Shown here in pieces: positions 1 to 9,158 of a stretch of DNA of 64,000 nucleotides. The notes under the pieces are model-generated. The model worked only from the letters and a program-made list of their open reading frames with translations. It had not been told where the DNA came from and did no database searches. The stretch lies in NCBI RefSeq assembly GCF_900454535.1, contig NZ_UGSP01000001.1:166501-230500 (forward strand), read 5' to 3'. Each line of letters starts with the position of its first letter. The first letter of the stretch is position 1. Position numbers and translations under genes: made by a program. This DNA comes from Avibacterium avium (lineage in GTDB: Bacteria; Pseudomonadota; Gammaproteobacteria; Enterobacterales; Pasteurellaceae).

Positions 1-860
1 ACTTCAACCTGAGTCACATTGTCTTTTTCAAGGGCGCGGATATGACGAGCAGTAATACGGCGACCGACTTCAACATAAGTTTTTCCATTTGCCACAATAT
101 CGAAAGTTGCCGTTTCACCACGCAATCTTTCTGGCACTAAGGTCATTAATAATTTGTTATCTTCAATTTGGAAAACAACTTTATCGAAGAATAAGTCTAA
201 AATTTCTTCTGTTGTATAGTTTAATGCACGCAAAATAATGGTTGCCGGTAATTTACGGCGGCGGTCAATACGTGCATATAAGTTATCTTTTGGATCAAAC
301 TCAAAATCTAACCAAGAACCACGGTAAGGAATAATACGTGCGTTATAAAGCACTTTCCCTGATGAGTGCGTTTTACCTTTGTCGCTATCAAAGAATACGC
401 CTGGGCTACGGTGTAATTGCGAAACGATTACACGCTCAGTACCATTAATCACAAATGTTCCATTATCTGTCATTAATGGGATTTCACCCATATAAACTTC
501 TTGTTCTTTAATATCTTTAATTGTGCCTGGCGCGGCATCTTTGTCATAGCTAACAAGACGTAATTTCACACGCAATGGCGCAGCATAAGTGGTGCCGCGA
601 ATTTGACATTCACGCACATCAAATACTGGCTCGCCTAAGCGATAGCTCACATATTGTAATTCCGTATTGCCATTGTTGCTGACAATGGGAAATACAGAAC
701 GGAATGCTGCTTCTAAGCCTTGCTGACCATCTGGATCTCTTTGGATAAATTTATCGAAAGAATCAAGTTGAATAGTTAATAAATAAGGTACATTTAAAAC
801 TTGCGGACGTTTGCCGAAGTCTTTACGAATACGTTTTTTCTCAGTATAGGAGTAACCCAT
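1..860 (-). CDS. rpoB: RNA polymerase beta subunit, N-terminal part (cut by window edge)
   Basis: Beta subunit of the core RNA polymerase. The ATG at 858-860 opens [19 protein letters not shown], the typical gammaproteobacterial RpoB N-terminus, and the frame stays open for about 286 codons to the window edge, so most of the gene lies outside. The visible part covers the beginning of the beta protrusion and lobe, including [24 protein letters not shown] ribosome-binding site precedes the start. In the classical operon rplL lies directly upstream. Here the next upstream gene is iolA, and rpoB has its own promoter at 1103-1132. Very sure of identity. Confidence 0.97.
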   Translation of the reverse strand, partial: MGYSYTEKKRIRKDFGKRPQVLNVPYLLTIQLDSFDKFIQRDPDGQQGLEAAFRSVFPIVSNNGNTELQYVSYRLGEPVFDVRECQIRGTTYAAPLRVKLRLVSYDKDAAPGTIKDIKEQEVYMGEIPLMTDNGTFVINGTERVIVSQLHRSPGVFFDSDKGKTHSSGKVLYNARIIPYRGSWLDFEFDPKDNLYARIDRRRKLPATIILRALNYTTEEILDLFFDKVVFQIEDNKLLMTLVPERLRGETATFDIVANGKTYVEVGRRITARHIRALEKDNVTQVE

Positions 861-1102
861 TGGTTTTCCTCAGTAAATTTTAGTGAGACCGAGTTGATAT
901 AAAAGAAAAGTGCGGTGATTTTTTCACGCATTTTTATCATATCAATGATGAATCCGTTTTCAGATACCGCACTCTGAACCTTACTTCTGATGAGCGGGTT
1001 GCCATCAAACTACCAGAAAACTAGCCTGATTCACGCAACAAAACGGTGATTATTCAGTATATTTTTAATCCAAAAAGGTTTGTGAATTAAAAATGGCTGG
1101 TT
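861..1102 (-). other. rpoB 5' leader, about 235 nt
   Basis: Untranslated stretch between the predicted rpoB promoter and the rpoB ATG. It holds a uptake signal at 909-917 and, read on the minus strand, an imperfect hairpin TGCGTGA/TCACCGCA followed by CTTTTCTTTT at about 903-935, which could act as an attenuator. In E. coli the corresponding rplL-rpoB spacer carries an attenuator and an RNase III site; whether this leader does the same is inference. No convincing ORF is present. Confidence 0.5.
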
Positions 1103-1132
1103 ATTATATAATATCTCGCAAGATAAAGTCAA
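1103..1132 (-). promoter_or_regulatory. predicted sigma-70 promoter of rpoB
   Basis: On the minus strand a -35 box TTGACT (1127-1132) is separated by 18 nt from a perfect -10 box TATAAT (1103-1108). It lies between the iolA terminator and rpoB. Because a terminator follows rplL and 15 kb separates rplL from rpoB, rpoBC would need this promoter. The boxes are read directly; activity is inferred. Confidence 0.7.
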
Positions 1133-1157
1133 TTTACATTTCAAATAATTCGGATAT

Positions 1158-1188
1158 AAAAAACCCGTTTCTGATTAAAACGGGCTTT
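1158..1188 (-). terminator. Rho-independent terminator of iolA
   Basis: Minus-strand hairpin with stem CCCGTTT/AAACGGG and a run of Ts directly downstream of the iolA stop. It separates the inositol cluster from the rpoB promoter. Confidence 0.8.
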
Positions 1189-1214
1189 ATACAAATTATC
1201 TTGAAAGATAATCA

Positions 1215-2729
1215 TTACAATGTTGGCATACTAAAAGCAGCGCCACCATCTCTTACTTTATTGTTAGGCCAGCGGCTAGTTACTGTTTTCATTCTTGTAT
1301 AGAAGCGAACACCGTCAGGTCCATACGCATTGAGTGGCCCAAAAATAGAAGCTTTCCAGCCACCAAAGCAATGGAATGCCATAGGAACTGGAATTGGGAT
1401 ATTAATACCAACCATACCAGCTTTAACATCATGGCTATATTGGCGCGCAGCGTCACCATCACTCGTAAATATTGCACTACCATTACCATATTGATGTGCA
1501 TTGATCAGATTAATTGCTTCTTGGTAATTTTTAGCGCGAACAATGGCAAGAACTGGACCAAAAATTTCTTCTTTATAAATAGTCATATCTGGTGTGACAT
1601 GATCAAACAAACTGCCGCCGATAAAATAGCCATCTTCGTGTCCTGCTACTTTGTAATGTCGACCATCAACAACGAGTTTTGCACCCTCAGTAACTCCTGA
1701 ATCAACATAACTAGAGACTTTGTTCAAATGTTCTTTAGAAATTAAAGGCCCCATATCATTTTCTTTTTCACCTTCAGGCAAAACACCTGGCCCGATACGT
1801 AACGCCTCTACTTTAGGTGCTAAATTCTTAACCAAAAGGTCAGCATAATTATCATCAATAGTAACAGCAACGGATAATGCCATGCAGCGCTCACCTGCAG
1901 CACCAAAAGCTGCCCCTAATAGTGCATTTGCTGTTGTTTCAATATCTGCATCTGGCATAATCAATGCGTGATTTTTTGCCCCTCCAAGTGCTTGTACACG
2001 TTTTCCATAGGTAGATCCCGTTTCATAAATATATTGGGCGATTGGGGTTGAACCAACGAAACTTACTGCTTGAACTCTAGGATCTTTTAGCAATACATCT
2101 ACAACTTCTTTATCACCTTGAACAACATTAAATACCCCATCGGGTAATCCCGCTTCTTTTAATAACTCGGCTAAGCGAATAGAAAGTGAAGGATCTTTTT
2201 CTGATGGTTTTAAAACAAACGTATTACCACAAGCTAAAGCAACAGGGAACATCCACATTGGAACCATGGCTGGAAAATTAAAAGGTGTAATTCCTGCAAC
2301 AACACCTAATGGTTGCATAATAGAAAAGCTATCAATCCCTCTTCCAACATTTGCTGAATACTCACCTTTTAATAAGTGTGGAATACCTGTTGCAAATTCA
2401 ACAACTTCCAACCCTCGTGTTAATTCACCAACAGAATCGGAATAAATCTTTCCATGCTCATTAGTAATTAGGCGAGCCAATTCATCGAAATGTTCTTCTA
2501 ACAAAGTTTTAAATTTAAATAATACTCTTGCTCTGCGTAATGGTGATTGCTGAGACCAATCATAGAATGCCTCTTGTGCTGCCCCAATAGCTTGTTCCAT
2601 CTCACTTGTTGTACTTAATTTAACTTGTTTTGTTTGTTCTCCAGTTGCTGGATTATAAACAAACGCTGTTCTTTGGCTATTGCTTTCCACAAGGCGGCCA
2701 TTGATAAAATTTGGAATAACTGGTTTCAT
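1215..2729 (-). CDS. iolA: Malonate/methylmalonate-semialdehyde dehydrogenase (CoA-acylating)
   Basis: Last step of inositol breakdown: malonic semialdehyde to acetyl-CoA and CO2 with NAD+ and CoA; also called MmsA. The 504-residue protein matches the family length (about 490-500). It shows the aldehyde dehydrogenase fold with GVVAGITPFNFPAMVPMWM, the coenzyme segment VGSTPIAQYI and the catalytic cysteine in GAAGERCMAL. The frame is open 25 codons further upstream, but the ATG at 2729 has a GAGG ribosome-binding site and begins MKPVIPNFINGRLVES, the family start. It is divergent from iolB, with candidate IolR and CRP sites between them. Confidence 0.95.
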   Translation of the reverse strand: MKPVIPNFINGRLVESNSQRTAFVYNPATGEQTKQVKLSTTSEMEQAIGAAQEAFYDWSQQSPLRRARVLFKFKTLLEEHFDELARLITNEHGKIYSDSVGELTRGLEVVEFATGIPHLLKGEYSANVGRGIDSFSIMQPLGVVAGITPFNFPAMVPMWMFPVALACGNTFVLKPSEKDPSLSIRLAELLKEAGLPDGVFNVVQGDKEVVDVLLKDPRVQAVSFVGSTPIAQYIYETGSTYGKRVQALGGAKNHALIMPDADIETTANALLGAAFGAAGERCMALSVAVTIDDNYADLLVKNLAPKVEALRIGPGVLPEGEKENDMGPLISKEHLNKVSSYVDSGVTEGAKLVVDGRHYKVAGHEDGYFIGGSLFDHVTPDMTIYKEEIFGPVLAIVRAKNYQEAINLINAHQYGNGSAIFTSDGDAARQYSHDVKAGMVGINIPIPVPMAFHCFGGWKASIFGPLNAYGPDGVRFYTRMKTVTSRWPNNKVRDGGAAFSMPTL

Positions 2730-2787
2730 AATTATCCTCACTCGGTTGATATTAATTAGGTTACTAGTATAGGTAAACATACTATTT

Positions 2788-2803
2788 TGAAATAAAAATT
2801 TCA
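2788..2803. promoter_or_regulatory. candidate IolR operator, iolA/iolB intergenic region
   Basis: Perfect palindrome TGAAAT-AAAA-ATTTCA. The same 16-bp form recurs upstream of iolD (13133-13148) and, with one arm mismatch, upstream of the MocA-family gene (9024-9039). Dyads of this kind suit an RpiR-family dimer, and the RpiR-type regulator at 15333-16160 is the obvious candidate. The assignment is inference. Confidence 0.55.
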
Positions 2804-2838
2804 ATTTAAACCTAACTTAAAAATTATTTTTTATTTCA

Positions 2839-2860
2839 TTTTGTGATCTAGGCTACATCT
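2839..2860. promoter_or_regulatory. candidate CRP site, iolA/iolB intergenic region
   Basis: Core TGTGATCTAGGCTACAT closely follows the CRP consensus (TGTGA-N6-TCACA, best spacer TCTAGA): the left half is perfect and the right half weaker. It fits catabolite control of a sugar operon. It sits about 50 bp from the 16-bp palindrome in the same divergent promoter region. Confidence 0.55.
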
Positions 2861-2950
2861 TTAACAATACAAAGTTCACTATCCAGCACTTCTAACCTAT
2901 ACTCTAGTTTCTCTATATCTCACATTTCCCACAAAACAAAGAGGTTTGTT

Positions 2951-3775
2951 ATGAGTAAATTATTAGCAAAATCAAAAAATATTACCAATGGGCTTCGCCA
3001 ACAAATTACTCCAGAAAATGCTAGCTGGGAGTATGTTGGATTTGAATTACTCCACCTGTCCAAGGATATGTCATATCATATTAAAACAGAAGGAACTGAA
3101 ATCTGTTTCGTTATGGTTTCTGGCTACGCAACTTTCGAGACCGAAGGACAAGTCTTTTCTAAAATAGGGAATAGGGCAACGCCTTTTGAACGAATCCCAC
3201 CTTATGCGCTTTATGTTCCTCATAACAAAGAAGTTTTCATTAAAGCAGAAACTGAAACAGAAATTGCAATTTGTAGAGCGCCAAGTCAAGGTACTCTTCC
3301 AACAAGACTGATTAAACCTGAGGATGTCGGCGTAGAAAAACGTGGATATGGTAATAATAAGCGCCTTGTACACAACATTCTTCCAGAAACTGAAGCTGCC
3401 GATGCGTTACTTGTCGTTGAAGTATTTACCGATGAAGGAAACACGAGTTCTTTCCCAAGCCATAAACACGATCAAAAAAACAGTGAAACTGAAACCTATC
3501 TAGAAGAAACCTACTACCACCGCTTTGAACCAAGTCAAGGATTTTGTCTTCAACGGGTTTATACAGATGATCGTAGCTTAGATGAATGTATGGCGGTTTA
3601 CGATGGTGATGTTGTCAAAGTGCCAAAAGGATATCATCCAGTTGCCACAATAGCTGGTTATAATAACTACTATTTAAATGTGATGGCTGGCCCTGTTCGG
3701 AAATGGCGTTTTACCTGGGAAAAAGATCATCAGTGGATTAATACTGAAGAATATGCACATAAATTTGAGGCATAG
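2951..3775 (+). CDS. iolB: 5-deoxy-glucuronate isomerase
   Basis: Converts 5-deoxy-D-glucuronate to 2-deoxy-5-keto-D-gluconate, the fourth step of the inositol pathway. The 274-residue length matches IolB (about 270). It is a bicupin; the metal-site segment FPSHKHD near residue 168 followed by EETYYHRF is visible, and the C-terminal part has the conserved GYHPV and NVMAGP. The ATG follows AGAGG with normal spacing. It is transcribed divergently from iolA and is the only iol gene besides iolC on the plus strand, so the pathway genes are spread over several transcripts. Confidence 0.94.
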   Translation: MSKLLAKSKNITNGLRQQITPENASWEYVGFELLHLSKDMSYHIKTEGTEICFVMVSGYATFETEGQVFSKIGNRATPFERIPPYALYVPHNKEVFIKAETETEIAICRAPSQGTLPTRLIKPEDVGVEKRGYGNNKRLVHNILPETEAADALLVVEVFTDEGNTSSFPSHKHDQKNSETETYLEETYYHRFEPSQGFCLQRVYTDDRSLDECMAVYDGDVVKVPKGYHPVATIAGYNNYYLNVMAGPVRKWRFTWEKDHQWINTEEYAHKFEA

Positions 3776-3796
3776 CGCATTTGTCTTTAACAATAC

Positions 3797-3825
3797 AGCC
3801 AGCAAAATTGCTGGCTTATATTTTA
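3797..3825 (+). terminator. terminator of iolB
   Basis: Perfect stem AGCCAGCAA/TTGCTGGCT followed by TATATTTTAT, immediately downstream of the iolB stop. Confidence 0.7.
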
Positions 3826-3832
3826 TAAAAAG

Positions 3833-3880
3833 TATAAAAATGGCTTACTTGATAATACCAATGTAAGCCATTTTCTTTTA
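3833..3880. terminator. second, bidirectional terminator between iolB and the ABC permease
   Basis: Twelve-bp stem AAAATGGCTTAC/GTAAGCCATTTT with a T-rich 3' flank on the plus strand and TTTTTAT on the minus strand. It lies between convergent iolB and the ABC transporter operon and can serve both. Confidence 0.65.
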
Positions 3881-3891
3881 AGTCTTTCTCT

Positions 3892-4848
3892 TTATCTGCC
3901 TTTTTTACGTCTTTTTAAGGTATCAATCAATACGGCTACGACAATAATCAAGCCTTTAACAATCTGTTGCCAGTATGGATCTACTCCCAACATATTTAGA
4001 CCTTTATTTGTTGTACCAATGATCAATGCTCCAATCACACACATTGGGATAGTTCCAATACCTCCGCTAAGAGAAACACCTCCGATAACTGCAGCTGCAA
4101 TGGCATCAAGCTCCCACGCCAATCCATATGACGGATTTCCTGCATAAGTACGAGCTGCTAGCATTGCTCCTGCTAATCCTGATAATGCTCCAGCAAGAAC
4201 ATACACCCAAATTAATGTTTTTGTAGTGTTTATCCCACAAATTTTAGCTGCATTTAAATTACCACCAACAGCATAAACATGACGTCCAAATGTAGATCGA
4301 CTTAATAAAATATGAGATCCAATTACAACAAGAATATATAGAATCACCAACCCAGGTAACCCAAAGAAACTCACATCAGAAATCCAAGTAAAAGCTTCCG
4401 ATGAAGCATCTATCGGTCTCCCATCAGAATAAAGTTGAGCCGCACCACGCGCAATGATCATCATTCCAAGAGTGGCGATAAAAGGAGGAATAGAGCCAAT
4501 AGCTGTTAATCCACCATTAATTGCACCAAGTAACGCCCCCAACAATATAGATAATGCAAAAGCTAAAAATGCTGCACTGACTGCATCTCCACCTGTCACA
4601 ACTGATGCTGCAACAACAGAAGTAAGAGCAACAATAGAACCCGAAGATAAATCAATCCCTGTGGTAATAATTGCGAATGTTACACCAATGGCAATGATAC
4701 CAAACATTGAAACTTGTTCTATAATACTCCAAACAGTTCTTGCGGAAAAAAATCCATCTATTGAAACTGATAACGCCAAAAATAAAGCAATTAAGATAAA
4801 TACCATTCCATAAGTATTTAGCAATTTTTTAATTGTACTACTAGACAT
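3892..4848 (-). CDS. Sugar (predicted myo-inositol) ABC transporter permease
   Basis: Inner-membrane permease of the RbsC/XylH/MglC family (BPD_transp_2), 318 residues, with about eight to ten hydrophobic segments and the conserved ITTGIDLSSGS and EFDAIAAAVIGG-type motif (here ELDAIAAAVIGG) that contacts the ATPase. It is the last gene of the binding protein-ATPase-permease operon. The substrate is inferred from its position between iolB and the inositol oxidoreductase genes. The ATG follows GAGGA. Confidence 0.88.
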   Translation of the reverse strand: MSSSTIKKLLNTYGMVFILIALFLALSVSIDGFFSARTVWSIIEQVSMFGIIAIGVTFAIITTGIDLSSGSIVALTSVVAASVVTGGDAVSAAFLAFALSILLGALLGAINGGLTAIGSIPPFIATLGMMIIARGAAQLYSDGRPIDASSEAFTWISDVSFFGLPGLVILYILVVIGSHILLSRSTFGRHVYAVGGNLNAAKICGINTTKTLIWVYVLAGALSGLAGAMLAARTYAGNPSYGLAWELDAIAAAVIGGVSLSGGIGTIPMCVIGALIIGTTNKGLNMLGVDPYWQQIVKGLIIVVAVLIDTLKRRKKGR

Positions 4849-4882
4849 AATAAATTCCTCACATATACATACGATAAAAAGA

Positions 4883-6403
4883 CTAGTTATGAGTCAAGCC
4901 AGAAGCCATTTCTAAAACTCGTTCTTGAGACAATCCTTGTCGTGGAATGATCCCAACCTGCTTTCCTTCATGCATAACCATTACTCGATCACTCATTGAC
5001 AATAATTCAAGCATATCTGAGGTAATCATAATGATTGTTTTACCTTGTTTAGCTAACTCAACCATTAATTTATAAAGCTCCGCTTTCGCTCCTACATCAA
5101 TGCCTTTTGTTGGCTCATCCAGTATTAAAATATCGGGTTCTAACAATAACCAACGCGCTAATAAAACTTTCTGCTGATTTCCTCCTGAAAGATTATTCGT
5201 GATAACCTCAACATTAGGGGCTTTGATTTTCAATTTATCTTTTTGCTCAATAGCTGTCTCTTGAGCTCTAGTAATTGAGATTAAAAAATTTTCTAAGTAA
5301 GGAGACATTTTGGGCATGATCATATTGTCTGTAATGCTCAAATTAAGAAATAACCCCGTTAATTTTCTATCTTCCGTAACAAAACCTATTTTGTACTTCA
5401 TTGCATCAACTGGATTTTTTATTTCAACTTTATTACCATGAATATAAAATTCTCCACTTTCTGCTGGCTTATAACCAAACAAGGCCTCCACAACCTCAGT
5501 TCTTCCTGCACCAACTAATCCAGCAATACCAAAAATTTCACCTTTATGAATTTTAAAATTAATATCTTGATACACGCCTGAACGGGTAAGATTTTTAACC
5601 TCTAAAATAACTTTATCTGAAATATCCACTCGTTCTCTTTGAAACATTTCGGACATATCGCGTCCAACCATCATTGAAATTAGCTCATCTTTCGTTACTT
5701 CTGAAGCTGGTTTAGTCCCAACATATTGCCCATCTCGAATTACTGTAATGTCATCAGAAACTCGGAATACTTCATCTAATTTATGTGAAATAAAAATAAC
5801 TGAAATACCATGATTCTTAACTGTTTCAATAATTTTATATAGCTGATCAACTTCAGTTTCAGTTAAAGAAGTGGTAGGTTCATCCATAATGATGACTTTC
5901 GCATTATTAGAAACTGCTGTTGCAATCGCTACAAGTTGAGCTTTGGCCACCGAAACCTCGGACATTTTAACGGTTACATCCATAGGGATACCTAGCCCAT
6001 CTAGAATCTTGGCCGCTTTCTCATTCATTTCTTTTTGATCTAAGAAAAATTTTCCCTTAGTTAATTCTCGACCTAAGTAAAAGTTATCTGCAATGGTTAA
6101 ATTAGCAGCTGGGGAAATTTCTTGCGGAACCATTGTTAATCCTTTACGGATGGCATCAATTGGACGAGATGGATTAAACGGCTTACCGCTCAAAAATATT
6201 TCACTTCCAGGATCTGGAGTATAAATTCCATAAAGAATTTTCATTAACGTAGATTTCCCAGCACCATTTTCCCCCATTAAAGCGTGTACACTGCCACGTT
6301 TAACTTTTAGGTTAATGCCGTCTAATGCCTTCACACCAGGAAATGTTTTAGAAACATTATTCATTTCTAAAATATAATTTGATGAATTTGTTGAAATATT
6401 CAT
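4883..6403 (-). CDS. Sugar (predicted myo-inositol) ABC transporter ATP-binding protein
   Basis: Tandem ATPase of the RbsA/MglA type (506 residues, two ABC domains). Domain 1 has Walker A GENGAGKST and Walker B VIIMDEPTT but a degenerate signature (VSVAKAQL). Domain 2 has an altered Walker A (GLVGAGRTE) and a good signature LSGGNQQK. This asymmetry is normal for the family. An in-frame GTG at 6412 is possible, but the ATG at 6403 has AGG at the right distance. It lies between the binding-protein and permease genes with short gaps. Confidence 0.9.
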   Translation of the reverse strand: MNISTNSSNYILEMNNVSKTFPGVKALDGINLKVKRGSVHALMGENGAGKSTLMKILYGIYTPDPGSEIFLSGKPFNPSRPIDAIRKGLTMVPQEISPAANLTIADNFYLGRELTKGKFFLDQKEMNEKAAKILDGLGIPMDVTVKMSEVSVAKAQLVAIATAVSNNAKVIIMDEPTTSLTETEVDQLYKIIETVKNHGISVIFISHKLDEVFRVSDDITVIRDGQYVGTKPASEVTKDELISMMVGRDMSEMFQRERVDISDKVILEVKNLTRSGVYQDINFKIHKGEIFGIAGLVGAGRTEVVEALFGYKPAESGEFYIHGNKVEIKNPVDAMKYKIGFVTEDRKLTGLFLNLSITDNMIMPKMSPYLENFLISITRAQETAIEQKDKLKIKAPNVEVITNNLSGGNQQKVLLARWLLLEPDILILDEPTKGIDVGAKAELYKLMVELAKQGKTIIMITSDMLELLSMSDRVMVMHEGKQVGIIPRQGLSQERVLEMASGLTHN

Positions 6404-6467
6404 TATTGACACCTAAACGAATTAAAGGAATTTCAGAAAAGGAAGGGAGAATCCCTTCCCCAAAATA

Positions 6468-7406
6468 TTATTTATATTTTGCTTGATATTCTTCTTTTTT
6501 ATCTGGCGTAACTAATTCAAATGGTACCCATTTGATCTTATCAACTTTTTCTCCCTTGGCGGCAAGATAAGCAATTTCAGCACCAGCATACCCTTGTCCT
6601 TTCGCAGATTGGAATACTGTTGCATCTAGTCCTTTACCCAAATATTCTAATGCATCTGGTGTAGCATCAAGACCAACGATAATAATGTCTTCATCTTTAA
6701 TACCAAGCTTACGTGAAGCCAATATTGCACCAATAGCCATCTCATCATTATTGCTTACAACAACATTAATTGAGTTTTGGCCCGCAAGTACATTTTCTGC
6801 AATAGCAAGACCTCTATCTCGTTCCCATTTACCTTCTTGCTCTGCGACAATACTGATGTTTTTATGCGCGCTCAAAATATCTTTATTACCTTGAGTACGC
6901 TTTGTCACTGCATCTTGGCCTAAAGGGCCTAATAAAATTAATGCCTCCCCTTTCTTACCATCTAATGTATTAACAACATAATTTCCTTGAATTCTTCCTC
7001 CTTCGATTTCATCAGAACCAACAAAACTAGTTACATATTTATCTAAATCATCATCATTTGGACGACGATTAACAATAATCAATGGGATCCCTGCTTTTTT
7101 AGCTTTTCTTCCAATTGCTTTTACAATATTAGGATCATTTGGCACAACTAAAAGTGCATCAACATTTTGGTCGATAAATGTTTCTACATCATTTAATTGA
7201 CGTGCGGAATCAGCATTTGCATCGGAAAGTTTAAATTCAACATCATCGTGTTGCTTGTCAAACTCACGAATAGCATCCTGAAGATATGTTTGCCATTTAT
7301 CAGCAAAAGAATTCATTGGAGCACCAATTACATAAGTTTTTGCAGAAGCGATCTGAGAGGTTAATAACAAGCTACTACATAATAAGGTTAGTAATGTCTT
7401 TTTCAT
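6468..7406 (-). CDS. Periplasmic sugar (predicted myo-inositol) binding protein
   Basis: Ribose-type substrate-binding protein, 312 residues. It has a clear signal peptide (MKKTLLTLLCSSLLLTSQIASA) and then two Rossmann-like lobes of the Peripla_BP_4 family (VDALLVVPNDPN, LIIVNRRPNDDD, VSNNDEMAIGA, IIIVGLDATPDAL). It delivers its ligand to the permease/ATPase encoded downstream. The inositol ligand is inferred from context; ribose or another sugar cannot be excluded from sequence alone. Confidence 0.9.
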   Translation of the reverse strand: MKKTLLTLLCSSLLLTSQIASAKTYVIGAPMNSFADKWQTYLQDAIREFDKQHDDVEFKLSDANADSARQLNDVETFIDQNVDALLVVPNDPNIVKAIGRKAKKAGIPLIIVNRRPNDDDLDKYVTSFVGSDEIEGGRIQGNYVVNTLDGKKGEALILLGPLGQDAVTKRTQGNKDILSAHKNISIVAEQEGKWERDRGLAIAENVLAGQNSINVVVSNNDEMAIGAILASRKLGIKDEDIIIVGLDATPDALEYLGKGLDATVFQSAKGQGYAGAEIAYLAAKGEKVDKIKWVPFELVTPDKKEEYQAKYK

Positions 7407-7797
7407 ACGATTAGCCTTTTTAAGTTGAGTTAATCACTATGGAAACAACTATATCCCAAGATAGAAGAATATAAATTCCAAACAAAAAACCACTTGAAAC
7501 AAATGATTCAGTTTATGTATATCATTGGATCAATACTTTTACAAATACCAAGTTAATAATTTGTGAAATATGTCTCATTTTTTATAAGTGCGGTAATATT
7601 TTTATCTATTTTTTTGATTTCTTACAAAAACATTTGAAAACAAACGATTTTTTTATTCAAATCAAAAAGATATTTATTACATTGTGAAAAATAAAGAGGA
7701 ACGTGCTGAAGGCTAAAGATAAGGAAATTAGAAAAGAGAAGTTACCAAAGAAAAGTAACTTCCCAGTACAGAAATGTGATTTAAATTATGTGAAATC
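7407..7797 (-). promoter_or_regulatory. 391-bp noncoding region upstream of the ABC transporter operon
   Basis: AT-rich spacer with no credible ORF. It contains one uptake signal (7586-7594) and an imperfect palindrome TGAAAC-AAAT-GATTCA (7495-7510) that resembles the candidate IolR operator but with three arm mismatches. It probably holds the transporter promoter; no single -35/-10 pair stands out. Confidence 0.35.
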
Positions 7798-8940
7798 CTA
7801 AGCCTTTTGAAGCTCTGAAACATCAATCCAAGATCTTTCAATAGCAGATTTAGCAATAGACTCTAACACACAAGAAATATGATAACCAACATAAAAATCA
7901 GGACTGATTAATTTATTATTTAGTACACCTTCGATTAAATCCCTAATTTCTACTGCTTTCTGATCATTGAATCCAATCCCATGACCTGAACTTATACAAA
8001 ATGCTTCATAATCGGGATGCTCTGGTCCAGTAAGTAAAGTCTTAAAGCCTTGACGATTAGAAGCATCATTATGTAAATATAATTTTAATTCAGCCATTCT
8101 TTCCTGTGTAAAGCTAAGCGTACCTTTTGTTCCAGTAACTACATAGGTTAAACCCATTTTACGCCCACAAGCAATGCGCGATGTTTCCAACGTTCCCATT
8201 GCGCCATTTTTAAATCTAACTAGTGCGCTAGCCTGATCCTCGTTTTCAACACGACGCAACAAATTATTATCTTTAGGATCTGGACGTTGTGAGATGACTG
8301 TCTGCATATCTCCACAAACTTTTTCAATTTCAGAACCTAATAGATATTCAGCCATATGAACTATATGCGCCCCTAAATCGCCTAGCGCTCCTAACCCAGC
8401 CAAATGCTTATAGCAATGCCAATCTATAGGAGTACTTGGGTTTGCTAAATAATCCTCATTGTGAGTACCATAGAAATGGATCACTTCACCAATTTCACCG
8501 TTAGCAATGATCTCTCTCGCTAATTGGCTAGTTGGATTTTTAGCGTAATTAAATCCCATTAATGTCTTAACCCCTGCCTTTTTAGCTGCTAAATACATCT
8601 CTTCAGCTTCCGATGCTGTTAAAGCTAAAGGTTTTTCAGAGTACACTATTTTTCCATGTTTAATCGCTTCCAGAGCAATGTCTTTATGTAAAAAGTTTGG
8701 AGTACAAATATCAACAACATCTACGCTAGGATCAGATACTAAACTTCTCCAATCCCCAGTTGAACGCCGAAAGCCAAACTCTTTAGCTCTTTTATCGGCC
8801 AATTCTGAATTTACTTCAGCCAAATATTCAAGTTCAATTTTATCTTGTAAATTAAAAACCGTAGGTAATTGCGCATAAGCAATTGCATGACAACGCCCTA
8901 TGTATCCGGTACCAACTAAACCAATTCGTACTTTATCCAT
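7798..8940 (-). CDS. Gfo/Idh/MocA-family oxidoreductase in the inositol cluster
   Basis: NAD(P)-dependent sugar or cyclitol dehydrogenase, 380 residues. N-terminal Rossmann motif GLVGTGYIGRCH, the family lysine in SEKPLAL, and the C-terminal DLGAHIVHMAEYLLG with the catalytic Asp/His pair are visible. It is a different subfamily from IolG in the next operon (about 45 residues longer, different active-site context). Scyllo-inositol or another inositol isomer or epimer is a reasonable substrate, as for IolX/IolW of Bacillus, but this is inference. AGGAG precedes the ATG. A palindrome like the candidate IolR operator lies about 85 bp upstream. Confidence 0.85.
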   Translation of the reverse strand: MDKVRIGLVGTGYIGRCHAIAYAQLPTVFNLQDKIELEYLAEVNSELADKRAKEFGFRRSTGDWRSLVSDPSVDVVDICTPNFLHKDIALEAIKHGKIVYSEKPLALTASEAEEMYLAAKKAGVKTLMGFNYAKNPTSQLAREIIANGEIGEVIHFYGTHNEDYLANPSTPIDWHCYKHLAGLGALGDLGAHIVHMAEYLLGSEIEKVCGDMQTVISQRPDPKDNNLLRRVENEDQASALVRFKNGAMGTLETSRIACGRKMGLTYVVTGTKGTLSFTQERMAELKLYLHNDASNRQGFKTLLTGPEHPDYEAFCISSGHGIGFNDQKAVEIRDLIEGVLNNKLISPDFYVGYHISCVLESIAKSAIERSWIDVSELQKA

Positions 8941-9023
8941 CTTAGACTCCTAAAAATCAACAATATTAATCTCTTGAAAACATACCCCCTAAAAGAGAAC
9001 TTTTCAATCAAATAAATAAAAAA

Positions 9024-9039
9024 TGAATTTTTTATTTCA
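9024..9039. promoter_or_regulatory. candidate IolR operator upstream of the MocA-family gene
   Basis: TGAATT-TTTT-ATTTCA, one arm mismatch from the palindrome at 2788 and 13133. It is followed at once by AAAATGTGATCT, a perfect CRP half-site at 9041-9052 whose second half is poor. Pairing of the two motifs repeats the arrangement seen at iolA/iolB. Confidence 0.45.
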
Positions 9040-9098
9040 AAAATGTGATCTGTGTTGCGTTTTGCAGAAAAATACCGTATTTACCCATAAAAACAGAA

Positions 9099-9125
9099 AA
9101 GGCATCATAAAAAATATGATGCCTT
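9099..9125 (-). terminator. terminator of the iolDEG transcript
   Basis: Stem AAGGCATCAT/ATGATGCCTT, followed on the minus strand by TTCTGTTTTTAT, directly after the iolG stop. Confidence 0.7.
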
Positions 9126-9158
9126 ATTTATCCTTATACACGAAAAATATAGGTGAAA

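Noticed and set aside
1093-1302. 69-codon plus-strand ORF near the iolA end
   Set aside because: Runs through the iolA terminator and antisense to iolA; no ribosome-binding site or recognisable motif.
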